A model generated the notes under the pieces. It saw only the letters and a list, made by a program, of their open reading frames with translations, did not search any database and was not told the origin of the DNA. The position numbers and the translations under genes were made by a program. From Desertimonas flava (GTDB taxonomy: Bacteria; Actinomycetota; Acidimicrobiia; Acidimicrobiales; Ilumatobacteraceae), in assembly GCF_003426815.1 (NCBI RefSeq), contig NZ_QKYK01000008.1, positions 1 through 64,000 of the forward strand: a DNA stretch of 64,000 nucleotides, given 5' to 3'. Of the stretch, positions 16,635 to 25,444 are shown in pieces (the first letter of the stretch is position 1; each line of letters begins with the position of its first letter).

Positions 16635-16996
16635 CAGTGCTTCTCCCTACTGTTTGCCGGGCGGTCGGAGCCCGGCTTGACGATGCGCAGGTACGCCAGG
16701 GCGAGGAACGCCAGGCAGACGACGAGCACCATGACGTAGGCGAGCCACGAGAGCGACCCGCTGGCGGTGCGCTCGATCTCGGTCTGGAACAGGCGCAGCA
16801 GACCGAGCAGCACGAGCGAGCCGCCAAGCGCGGTCAGCAGGGCGCCCCCGATGCCGAAGCCGAGGAACTTCCCGGCCCCTTTGATGGGTTCGATCGTCTC
16901 CTGTTTGGCGTACGTCTTGACGAGATCGACCACCCCGCCGATGGACGGGTCGCTGAGCTCGGGACGGGCGCGCTTGTCGTCGGATCGGTTCGCCAC
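16634..16996 (-). CDS. Holin-superfamily III-like membrane protein
   Basis: 120 aa with two membrane helices (about 45-68 and 83-105) and a Gly-rich first helix (FLGFGIGGALLTALGGSLVL), resembling chromosomal proteins assigned to the actinobacterial Phage_holin_3_6 family. No phage genes are near, and the gene heads an operon of small proteins leading to the TtuB-like gene and ttuA, so lysis is unlikely. A regulatory or structural membrane role is inferred only. Confidence 0.6.
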   Translation of the reverse strand: MANRSDDKRARPELSDPSIGGVVDLVKTYAKQETIEPIKGAGKFLGFGIGGALLTALGGSLVLLGLLRLFQTEIERTASGSLSWLAYVMVLVVCLAFLALAYLRIVKPGSDRPANSREKH

Positions 16997-17056
16997 GCCG
17001 ACGTTTCTATCAGCTGGAGGGTGCAGAAGCGGCCGATCCCGACCCTGGAAAGCTCG

Positions 17057-19963
17057 TCACACCGGCTCGACGGCGATCTGGATGAACTGGTCGAGCGGCA
17101 GATGCGTGGCGATGAACGCCTGAACGTCGGCCGCGTCCACGCCCGGCAGTGCGTCGAACTTCTCGATGAAGTCGACGGCGTTGCCCTCGGGATCGAGCGC
17201 CCCGGCGAGCAGGGTCTCGATCACGGTCCCATTGTTGACGAACCGGTAGGCCTCGGCGATCTGGGCGGAGGCCTCGTCGAACTCGTCGGCCGTCGGGCCG
17301 GAGGCCGCCAGGTCGGCCAGCTCGGCGATGACGAGGCCGCCGACGGCCTCGATCCGATCGGGTGCACCGCTCACCTCGATCTCGGTCACGATCGTCGGCT
17401 CGGGATCGTTCCGTACGGTGATCGAGGCGTTCGGCGAGTAGGACTCGCCGAGCCGTTCGCGGATGACCTCGATGAGGCGGGCGTCGACCACCTGGGTCAC
17501 GACGTCGAGCGTCGCCTCCAGGGAGGCGTCGGTGTCAGGCACCGGGCTGGTGAACAGCAGCGTGAGATTGGCCGTCTCGCCGGTCCCGGCGTGGACCACC
17601 TCGCGCACGACCCCGTCGGGTGGTGGAGTGTCGAGGTCGACCTCGGGCTCGGCCCCCGGCGACCCGGGCAGCGTGCCGATGTACCGGGCGGCCAGGTCGC
17701 GCAACACGGCGGGATCGAAGTCGCCGGCGAACGTGAAGACCCAGTCGCCGACGTCACCGAAGCGGTCTCGCCACACCCGTTCGACGCCGGCCAGATCGAG
17801 CGTGGCGAAGTCGGCGCCGGTGGGCACCACGTCGAAGCGCGGCTCGTCGCCGTAGCGGGCCGCGTGGAGGGCGTCCGAGCCGGCCGCGCCGGGAGACGTC
17901 GACACGTCGTCGACCACCGGTTGCATGCCCCGCTGCACCTGGGTGAGGGCCACGGGATCGAAGCGCGGCGCGGTGACGTAGAGGTGCACGAGTTGGAAGA
18001 GGGTCTCCAGGTCCGACGACGACGCCCGGCCGGCGAGGTTGTCGGTGTACGGGGTGAGCCAGGCGCTGATCCCCGCGCTGTGGCCGGCCAGGTAGGCCTC
18101 CAGCTCGTTCTGGCTGACGTCACCCACCCCGCTCGACATGACGACGTCGGCGGTCGAGAGGGCGTCGATGACATCCTCGTCGGCCACGAGTGACGTGCCG
18201 CCGAGACTGGCGGCGCCGAACCCCACCTCACCGACGACGATGTCGGTGGGCGCGGCGACGACGCGCGCACCGTTGGGGAAGACCAGCTCGAACGCCTCGT
18301 AGATGCCGGCGTCGCCGCCCGTGGCCTCGCCGTCCGACGTCGGTGCCACCGGCTCGGGCGCGATCATCAGGGCAGCCGGCGCCTCGGCCCCGGTGGCCCG
18401 CGGCTCGATCGGGCGCGAGGCGAGATCGTCGATCATCGCCAGCACGTCGGCCTCGGTCGGCATGTCCGCCTCGTACGCGGCCGGGCTGGAGATGATGACG
18501 TGCGGTGCGCTGTTGTCCCATCGGGCGCGGAAGCGCAGGTCGAGTGCCTCGGGAGTGATCGCGGCGAGCATGTCGGTGGCGGTGGCGTAGAACTCTGCGG
18601 TCGACGGCATCGCCGAGCCGATGAGGAAGTTGGCGACGTAATCGTCGGCGAAGACCTCGTCGGGGGTCGACTCCGCGCTGGCCGCCATCGAGTCGAACGA
18701 GGACTGCAGGCTCGCCCGGGCGACGTCCAGCTCCGTCTGGTCGAATCCGAAGCGGCTCGCTCGCTCGTACTCGTCGAGCAACGCCTGAAGGGTCTCGTCC
18801 ACCCGGTCCGGCCCGGTGAACGCGTAGAGGGCCGGGGCGTCGAGCGAGTCGACGAACGAGTTCGTGCCCGGCACCACGTCGTCGAACGGCGCGCCGCCGG
18901 TCGACGCATCGGCCGAGAGCCGGCGGATGAGCGACTCGAAGATCATCGAATCGAGGATGTCGGCCCGCAGCCGGGCCGTTCCCGAACCCTCGAACGCGGG
19001 CAGCGGCAGGGTCACCTCGACGTCGACGCTCGTCTGATCGGGGTCGCTGTGGAGGGCGAAGGCGGGCTCGATGTCGATGCCGAAAGAGGTGTTCGGCGGC
19101 TTCGGGGCTTCCGGGGTGCGCGGCGTCGCGTCGGCGAAACGACCCTCGATGTCGGCGACGATCGCCTCCGCGTCGATGTCGCCCGTGACGACGATGGCCG
19201 CGTTGTCGGGTCGGTACCAGTCGTCGTAGTACTGGCGCAGCTCGGCGACCGGCACGGCCCCGATCGACTCCGCCGTCCCGATCGGGCTACGCCCTTCGTA
19301 CGCGGTGCCGGCGAGGTAGAGGTCCTCGGCCACGTCGAACAGGCGCCCTCCGACATCTTGGGTGCTGCGGCGCCACTCGTCGGTCACGATGCCCCGTTCG
19401 GCCTCGACCTGGGCCGGGTCGAACGACGCCGCCGTCAGCCACTCGTGGAGCACGTCGAGCCCGATGTCCACCGACTCGTCGTCGTTCGGCACGCTCAGCA
19501 TGTACACCGTCTCGTCGTAGGACGTGTAGGCGTTGATGTCGGCACCGAAGCGGGCGCCGAAGCGGCTGAGCACGTCGATCAGCTCGTTCTCGGGGTACCT
19601 GGCGGTGCCGTTGAAGAGCATGTGCTCGACGAAGTGGGCGACCCCGGAGTTGGGACCGGTCTCGTTCGCGGAACCGGCCCGGATCGCCAGGCGCAGCTCG
19701 GCCTTGCCGCCCGGTTGCTCGTTGTGACGGACGTAGTAGCGCAGCCCGTTGGGCAGCGTGCCCATGCGGACGTCGGGATCGTCGGGGATGGCTGCGTCGG
19801 CCGGATCGAGCAGACCGGGCAGGGCCACGTCGGCACGCGGGGCGGCATCGAGCGTCTGGTCGACCGGTGGTTCCGGTGGCGCGGTGGCCCCCGCAGTGGT
19901 CGCGCCGGCGGCGAGGACCGCCGCCACGATCGGGATCAGATGGCGGCCCAACCCACGTTGCAT
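17057..19963 (-). CDS. Secreted M16 family zinc metallopeptidase
   Basis: 968 aa from ATG 19963. A signal peptide (about 1-28, ending TAGATA) precedes two M16 halves. The inverted zinc motif HFVEH is at 110-114 (His110, Glu113, His114), with the third ligand region VEAERGIVTDEW near 186-197. The second half (about 540-968) lacks the motif, as in pitrilysin-type enzymes, and would serve as the partner domain. Extracytoplasmic peptide degradation is the likely role. No lipobox Cys is present. Confidence 0.9.
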   Translation of the reverse strand: MQRGLGRHLIPIVAAVLAAGATTAGATAPPEPPVDQTLDAAPRADVALPGLLDPADAAIPDDPDVRMGTLPNGLRYYVRHNEQPGGKAELRLAIRAGSANETGPNSGVAHFVEHMLFNGTARYPENELIDVLSRFGARFGADINAYTSYDETVYMLSVPNDDESVDIGLDVLHEWLTAASFDPAQVEAERGIVTDEWRRSTQDVGGRLFDVAEDLYLAGTAYEGRSPIGTAESIGAVPVAELRQYYDDWYRPDNAAIVVTGDIDAEAIVADIEGRFADATPRTPEAPKPPNTSFGIDIEPAFALHSDPDQTSVDVEVTLPLPAFEGSGTARLRADILDSMIFESLIRRLSADASTGGAPFDDVVPGTNSFVDSLDAPALYAFTGPDRVDETLQALLDEYERASRFGFDQTELDVARASLQSSFDSMAASAESTPDEVFADDYVANFLIGSAMPSTAEFYATATDMLAAITPEALDLRFRARWDNSAPHVIISSPAAYEADMPTEADVLAMIDDLASRPIEPRATGAEAPAALMIAPEPVAPTSDGEATGGDAGIYEAFELVFPNGARVVAAPTDIVVGEVGFGAASLGGTSLVADEDVIDALSTADVVMSSGVGDVSQNELEAYLAGHSAGISAWLTPYTDNLAGRASSSDLETLFQLVHLYVTAPRFDPVALTQVQRGMQPVVDDVSTSPGAAGSDALHAARYGDEPRFDVVPTGADFATLDLAGVERVWRDRFGDVGDWVFTFAGDFDPAVLRDLAARYIGTLPGSPGAEPEVDLDTPPPDGVVREVVHAGTGETANLTLLFTSPVPDTDASLEATLDVVTQVVDARLIEVIRERLGESYSPNASITVRNDPEPTIVTEIEVSGAPDRIEAVGGLVIAELADLAASGPTADEFDEASAQIAEAYRFVNNGTVIETLLAGALDPEGNAVDFIEKFDALPGVDAADVQAFIATHLPLDQFIQIAVEPV

Positions 19964-19986
19964 GCCGGAAAGGTACTGCTCGCCGG

Positions 19987-20640
19987 TCACTCGGCCGTCG
20001 GCGGGCCACCGAGGCGGAAGCGCAGGGCCGCCTCGAGGTCGTCGAAGACGCCGGCGAGCGTGGCGACGCGCGACGCAACCGTCGGCGCCTGGAGCACCTG
20101 GAAGCGGTCGGCGGCACCCAGCGGCACCGCCGTGGCGAGCTGATAGCCGGCGGCGACCACGTCGGTCGACAGCTGCAGTCGTGGCGCGACCTTGAGACCC
20201 GCACGCGGGTTGACCTGGGCGGCCAGGCCGCGGATCACCGGCACGCGCTCGGCGAGGGTGGCGAGCTGGGCGGCGATCTGCCCGAGGTCGTCGTCGCCCG
20301 GTCCCTTGTCGGGCCAGTCCTCCACGTCGGCGATCGGGTACGGATCGTCGGGCAGCCATTCGAGCACGCTGACGCGCCGGACGGCCGCTGCGACGATGTT
20401 GAAGCGGCCGGCGCCGAGCGGAGCGACGTTGCGCAACGAGACGACGGTGCCGATCGATGTCCGCTCGTCGCCACCTCCCACCTCGCTGCCCCGCTCGATG
20501 AGCACGATGGCGAACTCCGGGGCCCCGTCACCGGCGAGGCAGTCGAGCACGAGCCGGCGGTAGCGGGGCTCGAAGACGCGCAGCGGCATCATCTCGCCCG
20601 GCAGCACCACGTTGCCGAGGGGGAACATCGCCATCTTCAT
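19987..20640 (-). CDS. LON substrate-binding domain protein
   Basis: 217 aa from ATG 20640. FPLGNVVLPGEMMPLRVFEP is the typical start of the Lon N-terminal (LON/ATP_bind) domain, followed by YRRLVLDCL, FAIVLIERGSEVGGGD and GTVVSLRN. No ATPase or protease domain follows, so this is the stand-alone form of the family, whose function is unsettled. It is 8 bp downstream of dacB on the same strand. Confidence 0.88.
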   Translation of the reverse strand: MKMAMFPLGNVVLPGEMMPLRVFEPRYRRLVLDCLAGDGAPEFAIVLIERGSEVGGGDERTSIGTVVSLRNVAPLGAGRFNIVAAAVRRVSVLEWLPDDPYPIADVEDWPDKGPGDDDLGQIAAQLATLAERVPVIRGLAAQVNPRAGLKVAPRLQLSTDVVAAGYQLATAVPLGAADRFQVLQAPTVASRVATLAGVFDDLEAALRFRLGGPPTAE

Positions 20641-20648
20641 GGAGCCGC

Positions 20649-22160
20649 CTACCCGCCCACCGGCCCGAGCGGGGCGGAGGCGGCCGACGAGTAGGTCGCC
20701 AGCATGTCGCCGAGGGCCAGCCAGATCGGCTGGTTGTTGACGATCTCGGCGTAGTTGACCGTCGGGCTGTTGAGGATGAGCGAGAACTGGATCGTGCCGC
20801 TGCCCGTCGGCACGTAGCCCGACAGAGACTTCGACGAGGGGATGTCGTCGTTGTACGGCGGGTTGCTGAGCGACCCGGTCTTGGCCTGCATCACCCCGGC
20901 CATCGGGGTGTCGAGGAAGTCGTCGGCGAGCGTGCCCGTCTCGCCGGCCACGGGAAGGGCGCTGCCGAACGCGTCGGTCGGCGAATGCATGCGGAGCACC
21001 TGGATGATCGCCCGGCACGTCACCCGGTTGGCTGCGCTCAGCCCCGAGCCGTCGGCGATGACGAACGGGGCCGTGTCGATGCCGAGCTCCTGGAGTGCCG
21101 TCGTCATCGCGGCGATGCCCGCGGTGCGGGAGCCTCCTGCACCCGTCGCGACGCCGAGCTCCTTGAGCAGCAGCTCGGCGGTGTTGTTGTCGCTCGTCGA
21201 CAGCATCTCGGCGATCACGCCGGTGAGCGGCGTCGACGTGATGGACGTGACGACGGTGGCCTCGGCCGGGGCCGTGCCGTTCGAGGGCTCGCCGGCCACC
21301 GTCACGCCTCTCGCCTGGAGCAGTCGGGTGAGTTCGGCCGCCGCACCCCGAGCGGGAGACTCGGACACGGTCCATTCCCCGCCCGCCATCGTGCGGGCGT
21401 CGTTGGCCATCAGTCCCGACAGCGGCCCGGCCTCGGCGACGCGGATGTCGTTCGTCCACTCCTCGTAGTACGTCTCGTCGTCGTAGCGCGACCCGTCGCC
21501 GACGACGCCGCCGGTGATCTGCGTGACGCCGGCAGCGACGATCTGCTCGGCGAGGGCGTCGAGCCGCGTGGCGTCGTCGGGGATCGGATAGCCGATGATG
21601 TCGCCGTCCCACTCCGGGCTGGTGAGGAGGGGGTCGCCGCCACCCACGAGGTACAGGTCGCCGTTGACGACCCCGCCCGCCACGGCGGTGGCGCGCACCT
21701 CGGTGGTGAACACGTGGTCGGGACCGAGGATGTGGAGTGCGGCCGCCGCGGTGAGCAGCTTCTGGTTGCTCGCCGGGATGACGGCGAGGTCGGGGTTGTG
21801 GCCGCCGACGTCGATGCCGTCCACCTCGACGGCGAGGCACGAGGTGCCGTCGAGCGTGCCGGCGAACGCGCCGACCTGCTGGGCGAAGGCGTCGCCGTTG
21901 AGCTCGCGGGCGATCAGCCCGGGCACCCGGCGGAACGACAACAGCGGAGTCTGCAACGGTGCCGGTGCGACCGGCGGCGGCGATCCCGGCGCCGTCGTCG
22001 GCGGCAACGACACGTCGGCCGAGCCGCCTCCCCCGTCACCGGCCGTGAGTCGCCAGATGCCCAGCAACGCGGCGGCGGGCACGAGGACCAGGACGGCGAG
22101 GGTCGCCAGCGGGTTCCCTCCGCGCCGCGCCGGCCCGAGCGACTGTCGCGGCCTGTTCAT
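20649..22160 (-). CDS. dacB: D-alanyl-D-alanine carboxypeptidase/endopeptidase (PBP4, peptidase S13)
   Basis: 503 aa. An N-terminal membrane anchor (about 17-37) and a Pro-rich linker lead to the S13 fold. Motif 1 is SNQK (Ser131, Lys134), motif 2 SDN (323-325) and motif 3 KTG (427-429). The enzyme trims peptidoglycan stem peptides on the outer side of the membrane. Its ATG overlaps the stop of the acyl-CoA synthetase gene (ATGA), so the two are translationally coupled despite unrelated functions. Confidence 0.93.
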   Translation of the reverse strand: MNRPRQSLGPARRGGNPLATLAVLVLVPAAALLGIWRLTAGDGGGGSADVSLPPTTAPGSPPPVAPAPLQTPLLSFRRVPGLIARELNGDAFAQQVGAFAGTLDGTSCLAVEVDGIDVGGHNPDLAVIPASNQKLLTAAAALHILGPDHVFTTEVRATAVAGGVVNGDLYLVGGGDPLLTSPEWDGDIIGYPIPDDATRLDALAEQIVAAGVTQITGGVVGDGSRYDDETYYEEWTNDIRVAEAGPLSGLMANDARTMAGGEWTVSESPARGAAAELTRLLQARGVTVAGEPSNGTAPAEATVVTSITSTPLTGVIAEMLSTSDNNTAELLLKELGVATGAGGSRTAGIAAMTTALQELGIDTAPFVIADGSGLSAANRVTCRAIIQVLRMHSPTDAFGSALPVAGETGTLADDFLDTPMAGVMQAKTGSLSNPPYNDDIPSSKSLSGYVPTGSGTIQFSLILNSPTVNYAEIVNNQPIWLALGDMLATYSSAASAPLGPVGG

Positions 22161-24382
22161 TCAGCTCCGGCGATCGAGTTGCGGTATCGGGCGTAGCGCC
22201 AGAGGTGCCCGAGGGCGGTGACGGCCCGGTTGCCGCTCGGATAGCAGAGCCGGCCGCTCGCCCGGACGGCGGCGGGGCCGGCGTTGTCGGGATCGGCGAC
22301 GGCGAGCTCGGTGGCGGTGAGGATCGGCTTGTCGGTGGCGTCGCTGAGCGCAGCGGCAGCTTCGGCGAAGCGGGTGTCCTGACGCTCGTGGTACTCGACG
22401 ATGCGGGCGAGGCCGTGGTCGGGGAAGAAGCGACCCTCGCGCATCGTGCGCGCCTGGTTCGACTGGATGCCGAGACCGAGATAGACGACCGCGTCGACGT
22501 CGTCGTGCTCGGCTACGAGGCGCATCACCTCGGGAATCGTGTCACGTGTCTCGCCGCCGGCGCAGTCAATGGGGTTGTTCTTGCTCCACCGCGGCGGCAG
22601 CAGCTGGTCGATCGCGTCACGCAGGTCGTCGGGCAGGGCGAGCAGCTCGAGGTCGCGATCGCGTGTGACGGCGTCGGACGTCACGACGCCCCATCCCCCG
22701 GCCGTGGTGAGGATGGCGACGCGGGGCCCCTTCGGCAGCGGCTGCGTGGCGAACGTCGCGGCGGCCTCGAACGCCTCCTCCACGGTGGCGGCGCGGGTGA
22801 TGCCCGCGGCGCGACACTCGCCGTCGAAGATCTTGTCGTTGGCGGCGAGGGCGCCGGTGTGGCTGGCCGCCGCGCGTGCGCCTCCTTCGGTGGCGCCGCC
22901 CTTGAGGAGCACGAGCGGCTTGCGGGCGGCGGCGCCGGCGAGCTGATCGAACAGGCCGCGCCCGTCGGAGATGCCCTCGAGGTAGGCGAGGCCGACTCGC
23001 GTGGCGTCATCGGCGGCGTAGAAGTCGAGGTAGTCGGCAACCGACACCGCGGCGGCGTTGCCGGCCGACACGGCACGGGAGATGCCGACGCCGGTGGACC
23101 GCGCGTAGTTGAGGAAGCTGGAGACGAAGTTGCCACTCTGGCTGGCCACGCCGATGTGGCCGGCCGGCGGATACGGCGCCACGATCTGCGCGCACAGGGC
23201 AGCCGGGGTGCTGACGACGCCTTGGCCGTTGGGGCCGGCGAGCAGGATGCCGAGCTCGTCGGCGAGGGCGATCAGGTCGGCTTCGGCGCGCCTGCCCTCC
23301 TCCCCCGCCTCACCGTAGCCGGCCGAGGTCAGGAACGCCGCCCGCACACCCTTCGCCGCGCACGCCCGCAGCAGGTCGGGGTTGGCGGAGGCCGGGGTGC
23401 AGACGAACACGAGGTCGATGGCGCCGTCGGGCAGCTCGGCCACGTCGGCGACGGTGCGGATCCCGAGCACCTCCTCGCCCTGCAGGTTGGTGCCGTAGAC
23501 GCCGCCGGCGTACCCCGACGCCAACAGGTTGTGCAGGGACACGAACCCGAACTTGCCGGGATGCGTGGACGCCCCGGCGATCAGCACGCCCCGCGGCTCG
23601 AACAGCGCCCCGAACTGCTCGGTGGTCGGCTTGGCACGATTCTCAGCCGTCTGTGGTTGCATTTTTGCAACCACAGGCGGCTGAGAATTGGAATCCTGCG
23701 TCAGTTCGACGAGCGCGTCGACGGCGACGGGCCGGCCGTCGGCACCCACGATCAGGGGGTTGACGTCGATGCTGGCGATGTCGGGACGGTCGGTGATCGC
23801 CTGGCCCAGGCCGACGAGCGTGGTCACGAGCACGTCCCGGTCCACCGCCGCCTCGCCCCGGAACGGGCCGAGCAGCGCCTGGGTGGCGAGGTCGTCGATC
23901 ATCCCGGCCGCCGTGGCCGGCGACACGGGTGCCGGGCGGAACACGACGTCGGCCACCGCTTCGGCCAGGATGCCGCCGACCCCGAGCATCACCGTTGCAC
24001 CGAACTGGGGGTCGCGCAGGACGCCGACGATCAGCTCCCGATTGCCCTTCACCATCGGCGCGACGAGGACGGCGACGTCGCCGTCGTCGGGCGTGGCGGC
24101 AGCCAGCAGCTCGTCGGCCGCCACCTGAACGGCCGATGCGTCACCGAGGTTGAGGCGGACGAGGCCGCGCTCGGTCTTGTGGGCGATGGCGTCACCGTTG
24201 AGCTTGGCGACCACCGGGAAACCCAACTCGGCCGCGGCCTTGGCGGCCTCGGCGGGTGTGGCGGCGACGCGCTCGCCGGCGATCGGCACGCCGTAGCCGG
24301 CGAGCAACTCCTTGGACGCCGTCTCCGACAGCGTCCGGGTCGCAGGAGCGGGACTCGCGGTGGGGGCAGACGTCTCGTGCAC
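22157..24382 (-). CDS. ADP-forming acyl-CoA synthetase, permuted (ATP-grasp first)
   Basis: 741 aa from GTG 24382. An upstream in-frame ATG at 24481 would run into the divergent gene's start, so it is less likely. Residues 20-240 are an ATP-grasp domain (VVAKLNGDAIAHKTERGLV, IDVNPLIV). Residues 265 onward are a CoA-binding domain (PRGVLIAGAS, GKFGF) and succinyl-CoA-synthetase-like ligase domains (ASQSGNFVSS, LKGGATEGGARAAASHTGAL with the phospho-acceptor His). Many homologues have the opposite order. The linker between the parts is coded by a long palindrome at 23639-23688. The acid substrate cannot be read from the sequence. Confidence 0.85.
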   Translation of the reverse strand: MHETSAPTASPAPATRTLSETASKELLAGYGVPIAGERVAATPAEAAKAAAELGFPVVAKLNGDAIAHKTERGLVRLNLGDASAVQVAADELLAAATPDDGDVAVLVAPMVKGNRELIVGVLRDPQFGATVMLGVGGILAEAVADVVFRPAPVSPATAAGMIDDLATQALLGPFRGEAAVDRDVLVTTLVGLGQAITDRPDIASIDVNPLIVGADGRPVAVDALVELTQDSNSQPPVVAKMQPQTAENRAKPTTEQFGALFEPRGVLIAGASTHPGKFGFVSLHNLLASGYAGGVYGTNLQGEEVLGIRTVADVAELPDGAIDLVFVCTPASANPDLLRACAAKGVRAAFLTSAGYGEAGEEGRRAEADLIALADELGILLAGPNGQGVVSTPAALCAQIVAPYPPAGHIGVASQSGNFVSSFLNYARSTGVGISRAVSAGNAAAVSVADYLDFYAADDATRVGLAYLEGISDGRGLFDQLAGAAARKPLVLLKGGATEGGARAAASHTGALAANDKIFDGECRAAGITRAATVEEAFEAAATFATQPLPKGPRVAILTTAGGWGVVTSDAVTRDRDLELLALPDDLRDAIDQLLPPRWSKNNPIDCAGGETRDTIPEVMRLVAEHDDVDAVVYLGLGIQSNQARTMREGRFFPDHGLARIVEYHERQDTRFAEAAAALSDATDKPILTATELAVADPDNAGPAAVRASGRLCYPSGNRAVTALGHLWRYARYRNSIAGAE
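23639..23688. repeat. Long palindrome inside the acyl-CoA synthetase gene
   Basis: Two 23-bp arms (23639-23661 and 23666-23688) flank a TTTT loop. On the plus strand the left arm holds TCTCAGCCGTCTGTGGTTGC and the right arm is its complement apart from one G.T-type position. It encodes SQPPVVAKMQPQTAEN in the linker between the ATP-grasp and CoA-binding parts, with the frame kept open. Confidence 0.92.
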
Positions 24383-24479
24383 GCGGTCACCGTAGCCAGG
24401 CACCTCTGCCGCGGCTGAGATCGTGCCGGTGGCCGAATCGTTCAAGACGGCGTGGCGTCGGTCACCGTAGCCTCGGCCC

Positions 24480-24887
24480 ATGAGTCCTCGATTCGATCTC
24501 GTCGGCATCGTCACGGCCGATCTCACCGCCTCGCTCGCGTTCTACCGACGCCTCGGTCTGGACATCCCCGACGGCGCCGAGAACGAGCCCCACGTCGAGA
24601 CGACCTTGCCCGGCGGCGTGCGCCTGGCGTGGGACCCGGAGTCGACGATCGCCGCGTTCGACCCCTCCGGGCCGCGCAACCCGAACGGCCGCATCGGCCT
24701 GGCCTTCTTGTGCGACGATCCGGCCGAGGTCGATCGCGTCCATGCCGAACTCGTGGCCGCCGGCGCCCGTAGTCATCTCGAGCCGTTCGACGCCTTCTGG
24801 GGTCAGCGCTACGCCACGGTGTTCGACCCCGATGGCAACACCGTCGACCTCTTCGCGCCGACGTCGAGCGGCGACGCCGACGGCTGA
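24480..24887 (+). CDS. VOC (glyoxalase/dioxygenase fold) protein
   Basis: 135 aa. The paired beta-alpha-beta-beta-beta pattern of the VOC fold is visible: FDLVGIVTADLTASLAFYRRLG at the start and RYATVFDPDGNTVDLFAP at the end, where Glu/His metal positions usually occur. Specific metal ligands are not certain, and family members range from dioxygenases to antibiotic-binding proteins. It is divergent from the acyl-CoA synthetase gene and convergent with the thioesterase gene. Confidence 0.82.
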   Translation: MSPRFDLVGIVTADLTASLAFYRRLGLDIPDGAENEPHVETTLPGGVRLAWDPESTIAAFDPSGPRNPNGRIGLAFLCDDPAEVDRVHAELVAAGARSHLEPFDAFWGQRYATVFDPDGNTVDLFAPTSSGDADG

Positions 24888-24914
24888 CCCCGAGGTGCGT
24901 CCTCGCCGCGCCCG

Positions 24915-25370
24915 TCAGCCCGGCAGGCGGACGCTGAACGTGGTCACGGCCTTGGCGATCAGCCGGCCGCTGGTGTCGAACGCCTCGCTCTCGCCGAAGA
25001 TCGTCCGCTTGCCCTGGCGCACCACCCATCCTTCGGCGATGGCATCGCCCTCGGTGACGGCGCCGATGAACTGCACGTGGAGGTCGACGGTCGAGTACTG
25101 GCTCTTGGGCGGCAGCATCGCGCCGATCGCCGGCACGAGCGCCGAGTCGAGCAGCGTGGCGATCGCTCCGCCGTGCATGATCCCGGCCGCCTGGAGGAGG
25201 TCGGGCTTGAACGGCAGCCGCAGCCGGCAGTAGCCGCGGCGGACCTCTTCGACCTGGAGGCCGAGGAACGCCGGGAACGTCCCGGATCCGGGCTTGCCGA
25301 ACTTGCGCCATCGGGCGTCACTCTCGGCGTCGACGGGCTCGAATTGCTCGGCACGGGGGAAGTCGGGCAT
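24915..25370 (-). CDS. PaaI-type hotdog thioesterase
   Basis: 151 aa, one hotdog domain. AAGIMHGGAIATLLDSA holds the helix and the Gly-Gly turn of PaaI-type acyl-CoA thioesterases, followed by STVDLHVQFIGAV. A metabolic acyl-CoA hydrolase is likely, with substrate unknown. It lies between the VOC gene and a TetR gene, the latter 74 bp upstream on the same strand. Confidence 0.88.
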   Translation of the reverse strand: MPDFPRAEQFEPVDAESDARWRKFGKPGSGTFPAFLGLQVEEVRRGYCRLRLPFKPDLLQAAGIMHGGAIATLLDSALVPAIGAMLPPKSQYSTVDLHVQFIGAVTEGDAIAEGWVVRQGKRTIFGESEAFDTSGRLIAKAVTTFSVRLPG

Positions 25371-25444
25371 CGGCGCACCGTAGCGAGTCCTCGCCGTCCC
25401 GAGCCATGTCGGGCCGCGGTGCCGCGGCGACCGACGGCGGTCGA

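Noticed and set aside
16634-16996. Holin-like gene as a sign of prophage
   Set aside because: No terminase, portal, tail, integrase or lysin genes are near. The gene lies in a housekeeping-type operon.
24383-24478. N-terminal extension of the acyl-CoA synthetase to ATG 24478 or 24526
   Set aside because: The extra residues are composition-like noise and would overlap the divergent VOC promoter.
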